A DNA stretch of 64,000 nucleotides from Mesorhizobium sp. RMAD-H1 (GTDB lineage: Bacteria; Pseudomonadota; Alphaproteobacteria; Rhizobiales; Rhizobiaceae). Position numbers and translations under genes: made by a program. Positions 9,380-18,349 of the stretch are shown one piece after another (the stretch's first letter is position 1; every line of letters starts with the position of its first letter). The DNA is taken from assembly GCF_014191375.1 (NCBI RefSeq), contig NZ_JACHWN010000003.1, forward strand, positions 248,001-312,000, written 5' to 3'. The notes beneath the pieces are model-generated. The model saw nothing but the letters and a program-made list of their open reading frames with translations. It was not told where the DNA came from and ran no database searches.

Positions 9380-9420
9380 ATTCCTATGATGATGGACAAT
9401 CTTTCTGGAAAGCGCTGCTG

Positions 9421-11535
9421 ATGTCTTCAAGCGAGCAGACGGCCGCGGAGGCCGCTGAACATATTCCGGGCTGGGGGACAGGTACCGCCGCACGCATCCT
9501 TTTTGCCATTGCGGTCGCCTTTTCCGTGTTTCAGCTCTGGACGGCCGCTTATTCGCCCCTTCCGAGCCAGGTCGTGCGGTCAGTCCATGTCGGCTTCCTG
9601 ATGCTGCTTCTCTTCGGCCTCTACGCCAATGCGCGGCCGGCCAGCGGGGCGCGATCCGCCTTCTGGTGGGGCCTGGCGGTGCTCGCCTTTGCGCTCAGTC
9701 TTTATCACTGGGTCTTCTATGCGGATCTCATCCTGCGCGCCGGTGATCCCAGTACGGCGGATCTCATTGCGGGCGTGCTGGTGACGGCGCTCGTCTTCCT
9801 CGCCGGCCAGCGCATGATGGGATGGTCGCTGCCGGTCATATGCGCGATATTCCTCGCCTATGGCCTGTTCGGCCAGTATCTGCCAAGCCCGCTCAATCAC
9901 AGGGGCTATGATTTCGCGCAGGTGATCGAGGCCCTCTATCTCGGCACGGAAGGCATATACGGTACGCCGATCTATGTCTCGTCGAGCTATATCTTCCTGT
10001 TCATCCTCTTCGGCGCCTTTCTGGAGCGCGCCGGCATGATCCAGCTGTTCAACGATCTGGCGCTTGGCACCGTTGGCCACACCAAGGGTGGCCCGGCAAA
10101 GGTCTCCGTCATCTCGTCCGCGCTGATGGGGACAATCAACGGCTCGGGCGTGGCCAATGTGGTGACAACAGGCGCCTTTACCATTCCGCTGATGAAGCGC
10201 TTCGGCTTTCGACCGGCCTTTGCCGGCGGCGTCGAGGCTGTCGCGTCCATGGGCGGCCAGATCATGCCGCCGGTCATGGGCGCGGTCGCCTTCATCATGG
10301 CCGAAACGCTCAACGTGCCCTATATCGAGGTGGTCAAGGCCGCCATCATTCCCGCCATACTCTATTTCATCACTGTCTTCGTCATGGTCCATCTGGAGGC
10401 CGGGCGCCTGGGATTGGCAGGCTTGCCGAAAAGCCAGTGTCCGAGCGCCCTTGGTGCCTTGCGGCAAAGCTGGTATCTGATCCTGCCGCTGGCAGCTCTC
10501 GTCTGGCTCCTGTTCTCCGGCTATACGCCGCTTTTCGCCGGCACCGTCGGCCTGGCCCTGACGGCGCTGATCATCCTCGGCGTGCCTCTGTCCGGCAGGC
10601 TTGCCATGCCACTGCGCGTGCTGTTCTGGATCGCGCTCGGCCTCATGTCGGCGGCCGCATTCGGGACGAGCTTCAATATTCTTGGGCTTCAGTTCCGCGG
10701 TATCACGCTGATCCTCATCCTGCTTGCGGTGCTGGTAGCATTGAATTTTGTCGTCCGTGGCGGGCGCGAGACATTGCGCCTGTGTCTGGAAAGCCTTGGC
10801 GAAGGCGCCAAGAACGCGCTGCCCGTCGGCATCGCCTGCGCGCTCGTCGGGGTGATCATCGGCGTGCTCGCCCTGACCGGCGCGGGATCGAGCTTCGCCC
10901 GCGTCATCGTCGCGATCGGCGAGAACTCGCTGTTCCTTTCCCTCATCCTCACGATGATCACCTGCCTGATCCTCGGCATGGGCATTCCGACGATCCCCAA
11001 TTACATCATCACCTCGTCGATCGCCGGTCCGGCGCTTCTTCATCTCGATGTGCCGCTGATCGTCACCCACATGTTCGTCTTCTATTTCGGCATCATGGCG
11101 GACCTCACGCCGCCGGTGGCGCTCGCCGCCTTCGCGGCCGCCCCGATCGCCAGGGAAAGCGGCATGAAGATCGGCATGCAGGCCGTCCGCATCGCGGTGG
11201 CCGGCTTTGCGGTTCCGTTCATGGCGGTCTATGCGCCCGTCATCATGCTGCAGGATGGCGGTCCGCTCGCCGCCGAGATGGGCTATTGGCCAGCGGTCGC
11301 CTATATGGTCGGCAAGGCGCTTCTATCGATCTTCATGTGGGGGGCGGCCGCGATCGGCTATCTGCGCGGCAGGCTCCAATGGTGGGAGCGCCTGTGGGCG
11401 TTCGCCGCCGCCGCCCTGATGATCGCAGCTCTTCCCTTGACTGACGAGATCGGCATAGCGGGCTGTGTATTGTTCATCGCCTGGCACTGGTGGCGCACCC
11501 GGCAGGCGACCACACCGGTCGGCTCGCAGCCGTGA
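9421..11535 (+). CDS. TRAP transporter fused permease (DctQ-DctM type)
   Basis: Large membrane protein of 704 residues. An N-terminal small-subunit-like bundle (about residues 20-180) is fused to a DctM-type large subunit with conserved SALMGTINGSGVANVVTTGAFTIP-like and GMGIPTIPNYIITSS segments. ATG at 9421 is preferred to the GTG at 9352: the intervening sequence is the hairpin and is not hydrophobic. It works with the TAXI protein as a Na+ or H+ gradient-driven importer, and its stop codon overlaps the next gene by four bases. Confidence 0.9.
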   Translation: MSSSEQTAAEAAEHIPGWGTGTAARILFAIAVAFSVFQLWTAAYSPLPSQVVRSVHVGFLMLLLFGLYANARPASGARSAFWWGLAVLAFALSLYHWVFYADLILRAGDPSTADLIAGVLVTALVFLAGQRMMGWSLPVICAIFLAYGLFGQYLPSPLNHRGYDFAQVIEALYLGTEGIYGTPIYVSSSYIFLFILFGAFLERAGMIQLFNDLALGTVGHTKGGPAKVSVISSALMGTINGSGVANVVTTGAFTIPLMKRFGFRPAFAGGVEAVASMGGQIMPPVMGAVAFIMAETLNVPYIEVVKAAIIPAILYFITVFVMVHLEAGRLGLAGLPKSQCPSALGALRQSWYLILPLAALVWLLFSGYTPLFAGTVGLALTALIILGVPLSGRLAMPLRVLFWIALGLMSAAAFGTSFNILGLQFRGITLILILLAVLVALNFVVRGGRETLRLCLESLGEGAKNALPVGIACALVGVIIGVLALTGAGSSFARVIVAIGENSLFLSLILTMITCLILGMGIPTIPNYIITSSIAGPALLHLDVPLIVTHMFVFYFGIMADLTPPVALAAFAAAPIARESGMKIGMQAVRIAVAGFAVPFMAVYAPVIMLQDGGPLAAEMGYWPAVAYMVGKALLSIFMWGAAAIGYLRGRLQWWERLWAFAAAALMIAALPLTDEIGIAGCVLFIAWHWWRTRQATTPVGSQP

Positions 11536-11903
11536 GTCTGTGCATCCTCGCCGGCGGTGTGGTGACGAAGATCGCCACCACCGCCTTCATGCTGTCCTGG
11601 ATGCACAGCGTGGAAAAAATCCCCTGGCAGGAGGATTGGCGCGTTACCCCCGAAGGGCTGCAGATCGTCGAGGCAAGGGTCAAGGGTTCCGGCGCGGGGA
11701 TGGATCCGCCGGAGAACGCCGTACTGAAAGAAGGCTGGTGGCGCTACAGGCCCGATATACCGCCGCGTTCTTCCGTCAGCCTTGCCGCATCGGGTGCGAC
11801 CGTCGGTGGCTGGACGCTTTGTGCCGATGGTTCATGCCGGGTGCTCGGCGCTGAGCCGGGAAAACCGATCGTGCTGAAATCCTGCCCTGATGGGGGCGAG
11901 TAA
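11532..11903 (+). CDS. DUF1850 family protein of the TAXI-TRAP operon
   Basis: Small protein of 123 residues starting with GTG at 11532, which overlaps the permease stop codon (GTGA). An N-terminal hydrophobic segment (SLCILAGGVVTKIATTAFML) could be a signal or anchor. The HSVEKIPWQEDWRV and GSGAGMDPP segments are typical of DUF1850, a family almost always found next to TAXI-TRAP fused permeases. Its function is not established; an accessory role in substrate binding or assembly is likely from linkage alone. Confidence 0.8.
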   Translation: MSLCILAGGVVTKIATTAFMLSWMHSVEKIPWQEDWRVTPEGLQIVEARVKGSGAGMDPPENAVLKEGWWRYRPDIPPRSSVSLAASGATVGGWTLCADGSCRVLGAEPGKPIVLKSCPDGGE

Positions 11904-11923
11904 GGGCTGCCCGGGGCAGCCCT
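11903..11923. terminator. Hairpin between convergent DUF1850 and eutE genes
   Basis: Perfect 9-bp inverted repeat AGGGCTGCC/GGCAGCCCT with a 3-nt loop, directly after the DUF1850 stop codon and 12 bases from the eutE stop codon on the other strand. It probably ends both transcripts, although neither side has a long T-run. Confidence 0.55.
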
Positions 11924-11934
11924 CCCTGTCCCGA

Positions 11935-12939
11935 TTATTCAACCACCCCGGCTACCGCCACGCAATCACCCGGCTTGACGAGGCCGGGAAAGTGGCGCGC
12001 GGCGAGGATGCCGTCCATCTTGGCCCGGATTTCCGCCGGCGCCGCACCCGTGCGGCCGACCGGATGAATGCGCGCGATGATCTGGCCCTTGGTCACGGGA
12101 TCGCCGAGATCGGCCATGGTCTCGATCATGCCCTCATCCTCGGCAAAGGCGAAGCAATCGCCGGACGGCATATCGAGCCACCGTGTTTCGCGATGCGCGA
12201 CCTTGCCCGAGACGATGCCGGAATGACGCAGCACGTTCATGACGCCGCGCTTGGCGATGGCGACCGTTTCCGCCCGGGCGGTGCCGCCGCCGCCGAGTTC
12301 CGTGGTGACGAAGATTTTTCCCATCTCCTCCGCCGTCGTGTCATACATCCCGACCGCGTCGATCTCGAGCATCCGCATCGACCAGGGGGCGGAGAATGCC
12401 TTAACCGCTTCGAAAGCGCGGGCCTCCTGCGTCTTGTCGGCAAGGATATGCGCGGCAGCAAAGGGCACGAAGTCGAGCGTCTTGCCGCCTGAATGGAAGT
12501 CGAGCACGATATCGGCGCGTGGCAAGAGCTCGCGGGTGAAATAATCCGCGATCTTCTGCGTCACCGTCCCGTCGGGCCGGCCGGGGAAGCTCCGGTTGAG
12601 GTTGCCCTTGTCGATGGGGGAGGTGCGCGTGCCCGCCCGGAAAGCCGGATAGTTCATCGCCGGGACGATGATGACGGTGCCGTTCACATCCCGGGGATCG
12701 AGCGTGCGGGCAAGATCGAAAAGCGCGATCGGCCCTTCATATTCGTCGCCATGGTTGCCGCCGGTCAGAAGTGCGGTCGGGCCGCTGCCGTGCCGGATGA
12801 CGGCGATGGGGATCATCACCGATCCCCAGGCTGAATCGTCACGGCTATAGGGCAGCCGCAGGAAACCGTGCTGAACGCCGTCCTTGTCGAAAGCGACGGT
12901 CGGCACGATCGGGGAGGGCGGCATCAGGCTTGCGAGCAT
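11935..12939 (-). CDS. eutE: N-alpha-acetyl-L-2,4-diaminobutyrate deacetylase (EutE/DoeB)
   Basis: Zinc-dependent deacetylase of 334 residues in the succinylglutamate desuccinylase/aspartoacylase family. It removes acetate from N-alpha-acetyl-2,4-diaminobutyrate, the second step of ectoine breakdown. Zinc ligands are visible in GGNHGDEYEG (near residue 62) and in LDFHSGG (near 150). ATG at 12939 is chosen for GAGG eight bases upstream; earlier in-frame codons fall inside eutD. It is the last gene of the ehuABCD-eutABCDE operon, 10 bases after eutD. Confidence 0.9.
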   Translation of the reverse strand: MLASLMPPSPIVPTVAFDKDGVQHGFLRLPYSRDDSAWGSVMIPIAVIRHGSGPTALLTGGNHGDEYEGPIALFDLARTLDPRDVNGTVIIVPAMNYPAFRAGTRTSPIDKGNLNRSFPGRPDGTVTQKIADYFTRELLPRADIVLDFHSGGKTLDFVPFAAAHILADKTQEARAFEAVKAFSAPWSMRMLEIDAVGMYDTTAEEMGKIFVTTELGGGGTARAETVAIAKRGVMNVLRHSGIVSGKVAHRETRWLDMPSGDCFAFAEDEGMIETMADLGDPVTKGQIIARIHPVGRTGAAPAEIRAKMDGILAARHFPGLVKPGDCVAVAGVVE

Positions 12940-12949
12940 TCGGATAGCC

Positions 12950-14131
12950 TCAGTTCTTGACGAGCAGCTTGCGCGGGACATTGGCGAGGCATTCCACGCC
13001 GCTGTCTGTGATGAGAATGCTCTCGGTGATTTCGAGGCCCATATCCTCGAGCCAGAGGCCGGTCATGAAATGGAAGGTCATGCCGGGCTTCAGCTCCGTT
13101 CTGTCGCCGGGGCGCAGGCTCATGGTACGCTCGCCCCAATCCGGCGGATAGGAAAGGCCGATCGGATAGCCGGTGCGGTTATCCTTGACGATGCCGTATT
13201 TCTTCAGGACCGCGAAGAAGGCGTTGGCGATATCCTCGCAGGTATTGCCCGGCCTGGCAGCAGCAAGCCCGGCTTCCATGCCTTCGAGCGTCGCCTTCTC
13301 GGCATCGAGGAATTCCTGCGTCGGCTTGCCGAGGAAGACGGTGCGTGACAGAGGCACATGATAGCGATTGTAGCACCCGGCGATTTCGAAGAACGTGCCT
13401 TCGCCCTTCTTCATCGGGCGGTCGTCCCAGGTCAGGTGCGGGGCCGCGGCGTCGGCGCCCGAGGGGAGCAGCGGAACGATAGCCGGATAATCACCGCCGA
13501 ATTCCTCCGTGCCGCGAATGCCGGCATCGTAGATTTCGGCCACGAGATCGCATTTGCGGATGCCCGGCTCCGCCTTCTCCGCGATGCGCTCATGCATCAG
13601 TTCGACGATGCGCGCCGCCTTGCGCATATAATCGAGCTCCTGAGCGCTCTTGACCGCACGCTGCCAGTTGACGAGCGCCGTGCCGTCGACGAAGCGCGCA
13701 CTGGGCAGGTGCTTCTGCAACGAGGCAAAGGCGGCGGCGGAGAACCAGTAATTGTCCATCTCCACCGCGATCGTCATCTTGTCCCAGCCGCGCTCCGCGA
13801 TGATCTTCGCGAGATAGTCCATGGGATGGCGCTCGGTCGACTGGACGTAGTGGTCGGGATAGCCGATGATGTTGTCATGGGCGAGATAGGCCGTCCGCTT
13901 GGCGCCGTTTGCATCCTGCCCGCGGCCATACCAGATGGGTTCGCCCTCGGGCGGAACGAGGACCGCCTGATGCACGTAGAACGACCAGCCGTCATAGCCG
14001 GTGAGCCAGGCCATGTTGGACGGGTCGCTGACGATCAGCAGATCGATGCCGCGCCTTTGCATTTCCGCGCGGGTCTTTTCCAGCCGCTGCGCATATTCCT
14101 GGCGGGTGAATTTCAGATTTGGCTCACTCAT
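12950..14131 (-). CDS. eutD: Ectoine hydrolase (EutD/DoeA), M24 peptidase fold
   Basis: Ring-opening hydrolase of 393 residues, converting ectoine to N-alpha-acetyl-L-2,4-diaminobutyrate in the cytoplasm. The protein has the creatinase/prolidase (pita-bread) fold, but the metal ligands of true M24 peptidases are replaced. The Asp pair is Glu249 and Pro260, the ligand His region reads GYPIGLSY, and the following Glu position is Met356. This matches the metal-independent mechanism described for DoeA. It lies between eutC and eutE. AAGGA precedes the ATG at 14131. Confidence 0.92.
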   Translation of the reverse strand: MSEPNLKFTRQEYAQRLEKTRAEMQRRGIDLLIVSDPSNMAWLTGYDGWSFYVHQAVLVPPEGEPIWYGRGQDANGAKRTAYLAHDNIIGYPDHYVQSTERHPMDYLAKIIAERGWDKMTIAVEMDNYWFSAAAFASLQKHLPSARFVDGTALVNWQRAVKSAQELDYMRKAARIVELMHERIAEKAEPGIRKCDLVAEIYDAGIRGTEEFGGDYPAIVPLLPSGADAAAPHLTWDDRPMKKGEGTFFEIAGCYNRYHVPLSRTVFLGKPTQEFLDAEKATLEGMEAGLAAARPGNTCEDIANAFFAVLKKYGIVKDNRTGYPIGLSYPPDWGERTMSLRPGDRTELKPGMTFHFMTGLWLEDMGLEITESILITDSGVECLANVPRKLLVKN

Positions 14132-14163
14132 TTTGGTCGTTTCCTTGTCGGGTTAAACCCGTT

Positions 14164-15156
14164 TCAGCTTTCGAAGACTGTCCCGATCTGCCCGCGCTTT
14201 GCCCGGTCATGGGCGAGCGTGGCGATGGCGGTATCCTGCACGCCGGTCCCGGTCAGGTCGGCGAACGTGATGGCGTGCGGGGAGGGGCGTCCCGCCGCCT
14301 TCCCGGAGATGATGTCGCCCAGTTCGGTGAAGTGGGCGTCGGCGGCGACAAGGCCTTTTTCGATGGCATGGTGCAATTCGCCCAGCCGGCGCGTCTGGCC
14401 GAGACGGTCGGCAACATAGAGGTCGGCCCGGATAATGACTGCGGGATCGATCTCGTTCTTGTGCTCGGCGTCGGAACCCATGGCGGTGATGTGCTGACCC
14501 GGTTGCAGCCATTCGGCCCGCAGCACAGGCTCGCCGGCGGGCGTGGTGGTGACGATAACGTCTGCGCCACGGACGGCGCTCGCTGGATCGGCTTCGGCTT
14601 TCACATCGATGCCGAGTTTTGCCCGCAGGTCTTCGGCCGCTCTTTGCGCCTTGTTCATGTCGCGCGCCCAGATGCGCGCCTGGCGGATGGGCCGCACCAG
14701 TGCCAGTGCCTCGAGTTGCAACCGCGCCTGCACGCCGGCGCCGAAAATGGCGGCAACGGCCGCATCGGGCTGTGCCAGATGTTTGGCGGCGGCCGCTCCG
14801 GCTGCGGCGGTGCGCACATCCGTCAGATAGCCATTATCGAGAAGCAGGGCCTCCACCAGCCCGGTGCGCGAGCTCAAGAGCACCATCATGCCGTTGACGC
14901 TAGGCAGGCCGAGCTTCGGATTGTCGAAGAAGCCGGGGCTGATCTTGATCGCGAAGCCCTCGACGCCTGGGACATAGGCAGTCTTGACGTCCACCTCGCC
15001 GCGATGTTCCGGGATGTCGAGCCTCAGGATCGGCGGCATGGCGACGGCCTTGGTCGAGAGCGCCGCAAAGGCGGATTCCACGCAGGCGATCGCGTCACGG
15101 TCAAGCGGCACGATTTTCCGCAAGTCGGCTTCGGTCAGGATCGTCATGCGGGGCAT
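14164..15156 (-). CDS. eutC: Ornithine cyclodeaminase-family protein EutC
   Basis: NAD(P)-binding enzyme of 330 residues in the ornithine cyclodeaminase/mu-crystallin family, with the Rossmann region VAAIFGAGVQARLQLEAL near residue 125. In ectoine operons EutA, EutB and EutC are thought to convert 5-hydroxyectoine to ectoine, with EutC doing the reductive step. ATG at 15156 is preferred because GGAAGAGG precedes it and it falls just after the eutB stop codon at 15158. The exact chemistry is inferred from published ectoine work. Confidence 0.88.
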   Translation of the reverse strand: MPRMTILTEADLRKIVPLDRDAIACVESAFAALSTKAVAMPPILRLDIPEHRGEVDVKTAYVPGVEGFAIKISPGFFDNPKLGLPSVNGMMVLLSSRTGLVEALLLDNGYLTDVRTAAAGAAAAKHLAQPDAAVAAIFGAGVQARLQLEALALVRPIRQARIWARDMNKAQRAAEDLRAKLGIDVKAEADPASAVRGADVIVTTTPAGEPVLRAEWLQPGQHITAMGSDAEHKNEIDPAVIIRADLYVADRLGQTRRLGELHHAIEKGLVAADAHFTELGDIISGKAAGRPSPHAITFADLTGTGVQDTAIATLAHDRAKRGQIGTVFES

Positions 15157-15157
15157 A

Positions 15158-16147
15158 TCAGGCCTCTTCCATATGCTTGTCGCCGCAGACGACATGGCGA
15201 TGCTGGGTCATGTCGATGTTGCGGCCCGAAAGGATGGTGACAACAGGACCAGATGCCCTGATCCGGCCTGCAAGCAGCGCGCCGATACCGACGGCGGCGG
15301 CACCCTCGACGATCTCGCGCTCCATCGCATAGGCATGGGTGATGCCCGCGGCGATTTCGTCCTCGGAGAGGAGCAGGACGTCATCGAGCAGATCGCGCAC
15401 CATCGCGAAAGTGTGGCGATTGGAAAGGCCGATACCGCCGCCGAGCGAATCCGCCAGGCTCTCGCTTTCCTCGACGAGCACTGGTCGCCCGGCATCGAGG
15501 CTGGCGCGCATCGCAGCGCCCGCCGCCATGGAAACGCCGATGATCTTTGCCTGCGGCCGCAGCGCCTTGACCGCTGCCGCGACGCCGGCGGCAAGTCCGC
15601 CGCCGGAGACAGGCACGAGGACCGTGTCCACTTCCGGCACGTCTTCGACAATCTCCAGCCCCATCGTGCCCTGTCCGGCGATGATCGCCGGATCGTCGAA
15701 GGGCGGCACCATGGCGAGGCCCTCTTCCGCGACGAGCCGGTCGACTTCCTCCTGCGCATCATCCTGCGAATTGCCGATGATGCGGATCTCAGCGCCGAGG
15801 CGGCGGATCTCGTCCACCTTGTTGCCGGGCACGAGGCGGGACATGCAGATGACGGCACGGACGCCTTCGAGCTTCGCGGCGTAAGCGAGCGCCCGGCCAT
15901 GATTGCCTGTCGAGGCTGCGGTCACGCCGCGGCGTTTCTCCTCAGGCGAAAGCCGGCTCATGGCGTTGGATGCGCCGCGCAGCTTGAAGCTGCCGGTGGT
16001 CTGGCGGTGTTCGAGCTTCAGACAGACCGGCACTCCCATCCGCTCGGAGAGGGAAGGCGAGAGGAGAGTGGGCGTGCGCACGATCCGGCCTGCAATGGCG
16101 CGGCGCGCATCTTCGATCTGGGCGAGGGTGACGGTTCCGTCGGACAT
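15158..16147 (-). CDS. eutB: Threonine dehydratase-like PLP enzyme EutB
   Basis: Fold-type II PLP enzyme of 329 residues. The Schiff-base lysine is in GSFKLRGA near residue 54, and the phosphate-binding glycine loop is SGGGLAAG near 178. Its relatives are serine/threonine dehydratases. In the ectoine pathway it is thought to remove the hydroxyl of a 5-hydroxyectoine-derived intermediate. It starts four bases after eutA and ends two bases before eutC. Confidence 0.88.
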   Translation of the reverse strand: MSDGTVTLAQIEDARRAIAGRIVRTPTLLSPSLSERMGVPVCLKLEHRQTTGSFKLRGASNAMSRLSPEEKRRGVTAASTGNHGRALAYAAKLEGVRAVICMSRLVPGNKVDEIRRLGAEIRIIGNSQDDAQEEVDRLVAEEGLAMVPPFDDPAIIAGQGTMGLEIVEDVPEVDTVLVPVSGGGLAAGVAAAVKALRPQAKIIGVSMAAGAAMRASLDAGRPVLVEESESLADSLGGGIGLSNRHTFAMVRDLLDDVLLLSEDEIAAGITHAYAMEREIVEGAAAVGIGALLAGRIRASGPVVTILSGRNIDMTQHRHVVCGDKHMEEA

Positions 16148-16151
16148 GGTC

Positions 16152-16931
16152 TCACCAGGCCGCCATGGGCAGGCTCATCAGACGGCCCAATTCCGGCTGC
16201 GGCGTCGTCTCGCCGCAGATGCGAAGTGTTGCCCAGCTCGTCGCCAGATTGCTGGTGACGACCGGCTTGCCGATGATGCGTTCGATCTCGGCCGCAACGC
16301 CGGCAGAGCGAAGCGCCGTGCAGGAAATGAACAGCGCATCGGCATCGGAGGCGGTCGCCTCGCGCGCTGCCGCGACCAGCGAAGCGGGGCTGATGCGCGC
16401 CATCTGCCGGTCGTCCTCCAGGCCGAGGCAGGTGAAGCTCGCAATGCTGAAGCCGCCCACGGTGAAATAATCGGCCATCGGCGCGCTGGTGCCTATCGTG
16501 TACGGCGTGAGAACGCTGATGCGGCGTGCACCCACGGCATAGAGCGCCTTGACCGAGGCAAGCGTCGGGGTGACGACCGGCACGCCCGGCTTTGCGGCGT
16601 GGATCGCCGTCTGGATCTCCGGATCGCCTATGACGACCGAGGCCGATGTACAGGAGTAGCAGACCGCGTCGAGCTCCTCGTCGGGCAGGATGAGCCTGGC
16701 CGCTTTGGTGAGTTCGGGCTGCATGCGCCGCAGATTTTCCGGTGTCGTCGGATTGGCGTAGGCGATGCGTGCGGTGTAGAGCGCGATGTGGTCGCTCGCC
16801 ACCATCCGGCGGAAATCCGGCTCGGTGGTGTGGTCGGTGGCGAGAATGATGAGGCCGACGCGCTTTTCGACCGGACGGGCGTCATAGTCGAGCGGCATTT
16901 CGCTGCGCCGGATCATTGCGGGAACATCCAT
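16152..16931 (-). CDS. eutA: Asp/Glu racemase-family protein EutA (arylmalonate decarboxylase-like)
   Basis: Protein of 259 residues in the Asp/Glu racemase/maleate isomerase/arylmalonate decarboxylase superfamily. Two cysteines lie in the expected places (AVCYSCTSAS near residue 85-95 and LFISCTALRS near 200-210). It is proposed to act on the stereochemistry of hydroxyectoine before EutB and EutC. ATG at 16931 has GAGGAG six bases upstream and is preferred to 16958, which lies inside ehuD. Confidence 0.87.
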   Translation of the reverse strand: MDVPAMIRRSEMPLDYDARPVEKRVGLIILATDHTTEPDFRRMVASDHIALYTARIAYANPTTPENLRRMQPELTKAARLILPDEELDAVCYSCTSASVVIGDPEIQTAIHAAKPGVPVVTPTLASVKALYAVGARRISVLTPYTIGTSAPMADYFTVGGFSIASFTCLGLEDDRQMARISPASLVAAAREATASDADALFISCTALRSAGVAAEIERIIGKPVVTSNLATSWATLRICGETTPQPELGRLMSLPMAAW

Positions 16932-16941
16932 GATCTTCTCC

Positions 16942-17598
16942 TCAGCCGATCCGGCCATAGCGGCGTTCGAGCCAGCGCAACCCGATGACCGAAATCAGGC
17001 TGATGACGAGGAAGAACGCGCCGACGAGGGTGATCGGTTCGATATAGCGGTAGTTGAAATTGGCGATGCTGCGGGCCTGGTTCATCAGTTCGAGCACCGT
17101 GATGGCGGAGAGCAGCGGCGTCTCCTTGAACATGGCGATGAAATAATTGGCAAGCGCCGGGATCATCGGCGGCAGCGCCTGCGGCAGGATGATCCGCGTC
17201 CATGTCTGGAAGGCGGTGAGGTTGCATGCCTTGGCGGCTTCCCACTGGCCGCGCGCCACATTCTCGATGCCGGCGCGATAGACCTCGGCCGCATAGGTGC
17301 CATAGTGCAATCCGAGCCCGATCACGCCCGCCACCAGCGGCGCCAGCGTCACGCCCATGTCGGGCAGCACGTAGAAGATGAAGTAGAGCTGCACCAGAAG
17401 CGGTGTGCCGCGGATGAACTCCGCAACGAAGCCTGTCGGCATCGACACGAGCCGGTACTTCGAGCGCCGGAGAATGGCGATGACGAGACCAACCACCGCC
17501 GCCACGATCGAGCCGAGCAGGGTTGCCAGTATGGTGATCTTCACGCCCTCGAAGAGGGTCGGAAGGATCTGTATCACGAAGGCCCAATCCCATTCCAT
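16942..17598 (-). CDS. ehuD: Ectoine/hydroxyectoine ABC transporter permease EhuD
   Basis: HisM/GlnP-type permease of 218 residues with about five helices and the EAA loop ACNLTAFQTWTRIILPQALP. Start ATG 17598 has TAGGAGG seven bases upstream. It pairs with EhuC to form the channel of the polar amino acid-type importer for ectoine and hydroxyectoine. The gene lies 11 bases after ehuC, and eutA follows after 10 bases. Confidence 0.9.
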   Translation of the reverse strand: MEWDWAFVIQILPTLFEGVKITILATLLGSIVAAVVGLVIAILRRSKYRLVSMPTGFVAEFIRGTPLLVQLYFIFYVLPDMGVTLAPLVAGVIGLGLHYGTYAAEVYRAGIENVARGQWEAAKACNLTAFQTWTRIILPQALPPMIPALANYFIAMFKETPLLSAITVLELMNQARSIANFNYRYIEPITLVGAFFLVISLISVIGLRWLERRYGRIG

Positions 17599-17609
17599 TT
17601 TGTGGCCTC

Positions 17610-18269
17610 CTATGACCTGACGCCGTCGAGGCCGCGCGTCAGATAACGCTCCAGCCCGCGAATGGCGAGGGAGATGACGCTGGCCATGGCAAAATAGAGG
17701 ATGAGGATGGTGAGGAAGGGAAACAGCGTGTTGCCGGTCTGCGCGCGCACCACCTGTGCCTGGAACGTCATGTCGGCGAGCGAGATGAGCGACACCACGG
17801 CCGAGCCTTTCAAGAGTTCGATCGCATTGTTGCCGAAGGTCGGCAGCATCAGCACGAAAGCCTGCGGCAGGATGACGTAACGAAGCGTCTGCCACCGGTT
17901 GAAATTGAGCGCGACACAGGCCTCGTACTGCTCCTTGCCGATGGATTTGACGGCGCCGCGCACCACCTCAGCGGCATAAGCGCCGACATTGAGGCCGAGC
18001 GCCAGCACACCGGCCTGCAAGGGCGTCAGCGAGAAGCCGAACAATGGCAGGACGAAATAGGCCCAGAAAAGCTGGACGAAGATGGAGGTGCCGCGGAAGA
18101 ACTCGATATAGGCCGTTGCAAGCCAACGCACGACTGCAAAACGCGACATCCTGCCCAGCCCAGCGATGAACGCCATCACAAGCGCCAGAGCCGACCCCAT
18201 CAGCGTCAGCTTGATCGTCACAAGCGCGCCGTCGAGGATAAGCTGCAGATAACCGGCCCACTGGCCCAT
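17610..18269 (-). CDS. ehuC: Ectoine/hydroxyectoine ABC transporter permease EhuC
   Basis: Polar amino acid-type permease of 219 residues, with an N-terminal hydrophobic helix, EAA loop ACVALNFNRWQTLRYVILPQAF and late helices. ATG at 18269 lies 10 bases after AAAGAGG; a GTG at 18275 is a possible alternative start two codons earlier. It follows ehuB after a gap that holds a hairpin. Confidence 0.9.
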   Translation of the reverse strand: MGQWAGYLQLILDGALVTIKLTLMGSALALVMAFIAGLGRMSRFAVVRWLATAYIEFFRGTSIFVQLFWAYFVLPLFGFSLTPLQAGVLALGLNVGAYAAEVVRGAVKSIGKEQYEACVALNFNRWQTLRYVILPQAFVLMLPTFGNNAIELLKGSAVVSLISLADMTFQAQVVRAQTGNTLFPFLTILILYFAMASVISLAIRGLERYLTRGLDGVRS

Positions 18270-18305
18270 AGGCACCGTGCCTCTTTACTTAAACCTGGAG
18301 AAAGC

Positions 18306-18333
18306 CGCTCCAGCCGGCTTTGCGGCCGGAGCG
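18306..18333 (-). terminator. Intercistronic hairpin between ehuB and ehuC
   Basis: Ten base pairs with one internal mismatch (arms CGCTCC/GGAGCG and GCCG/CGGC, 6-nt loop), 16 bases after the ehuB stop codon. In binding-protein operons such hairpins protect the upstream message, so the binding protein is made in excess. No clear U-run. Confidence 0.5.
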
Positions 18334-18349
18334 TCGGAATGGCGGGCGA

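Noticed and set aside
9580-11070. 496-codon open frame on the minus strand
   Set aside because: It mirrors the TRAP permease. The composition (Asp, Arg, His, Gln rich) is the usual complement of membrane-protein codons.
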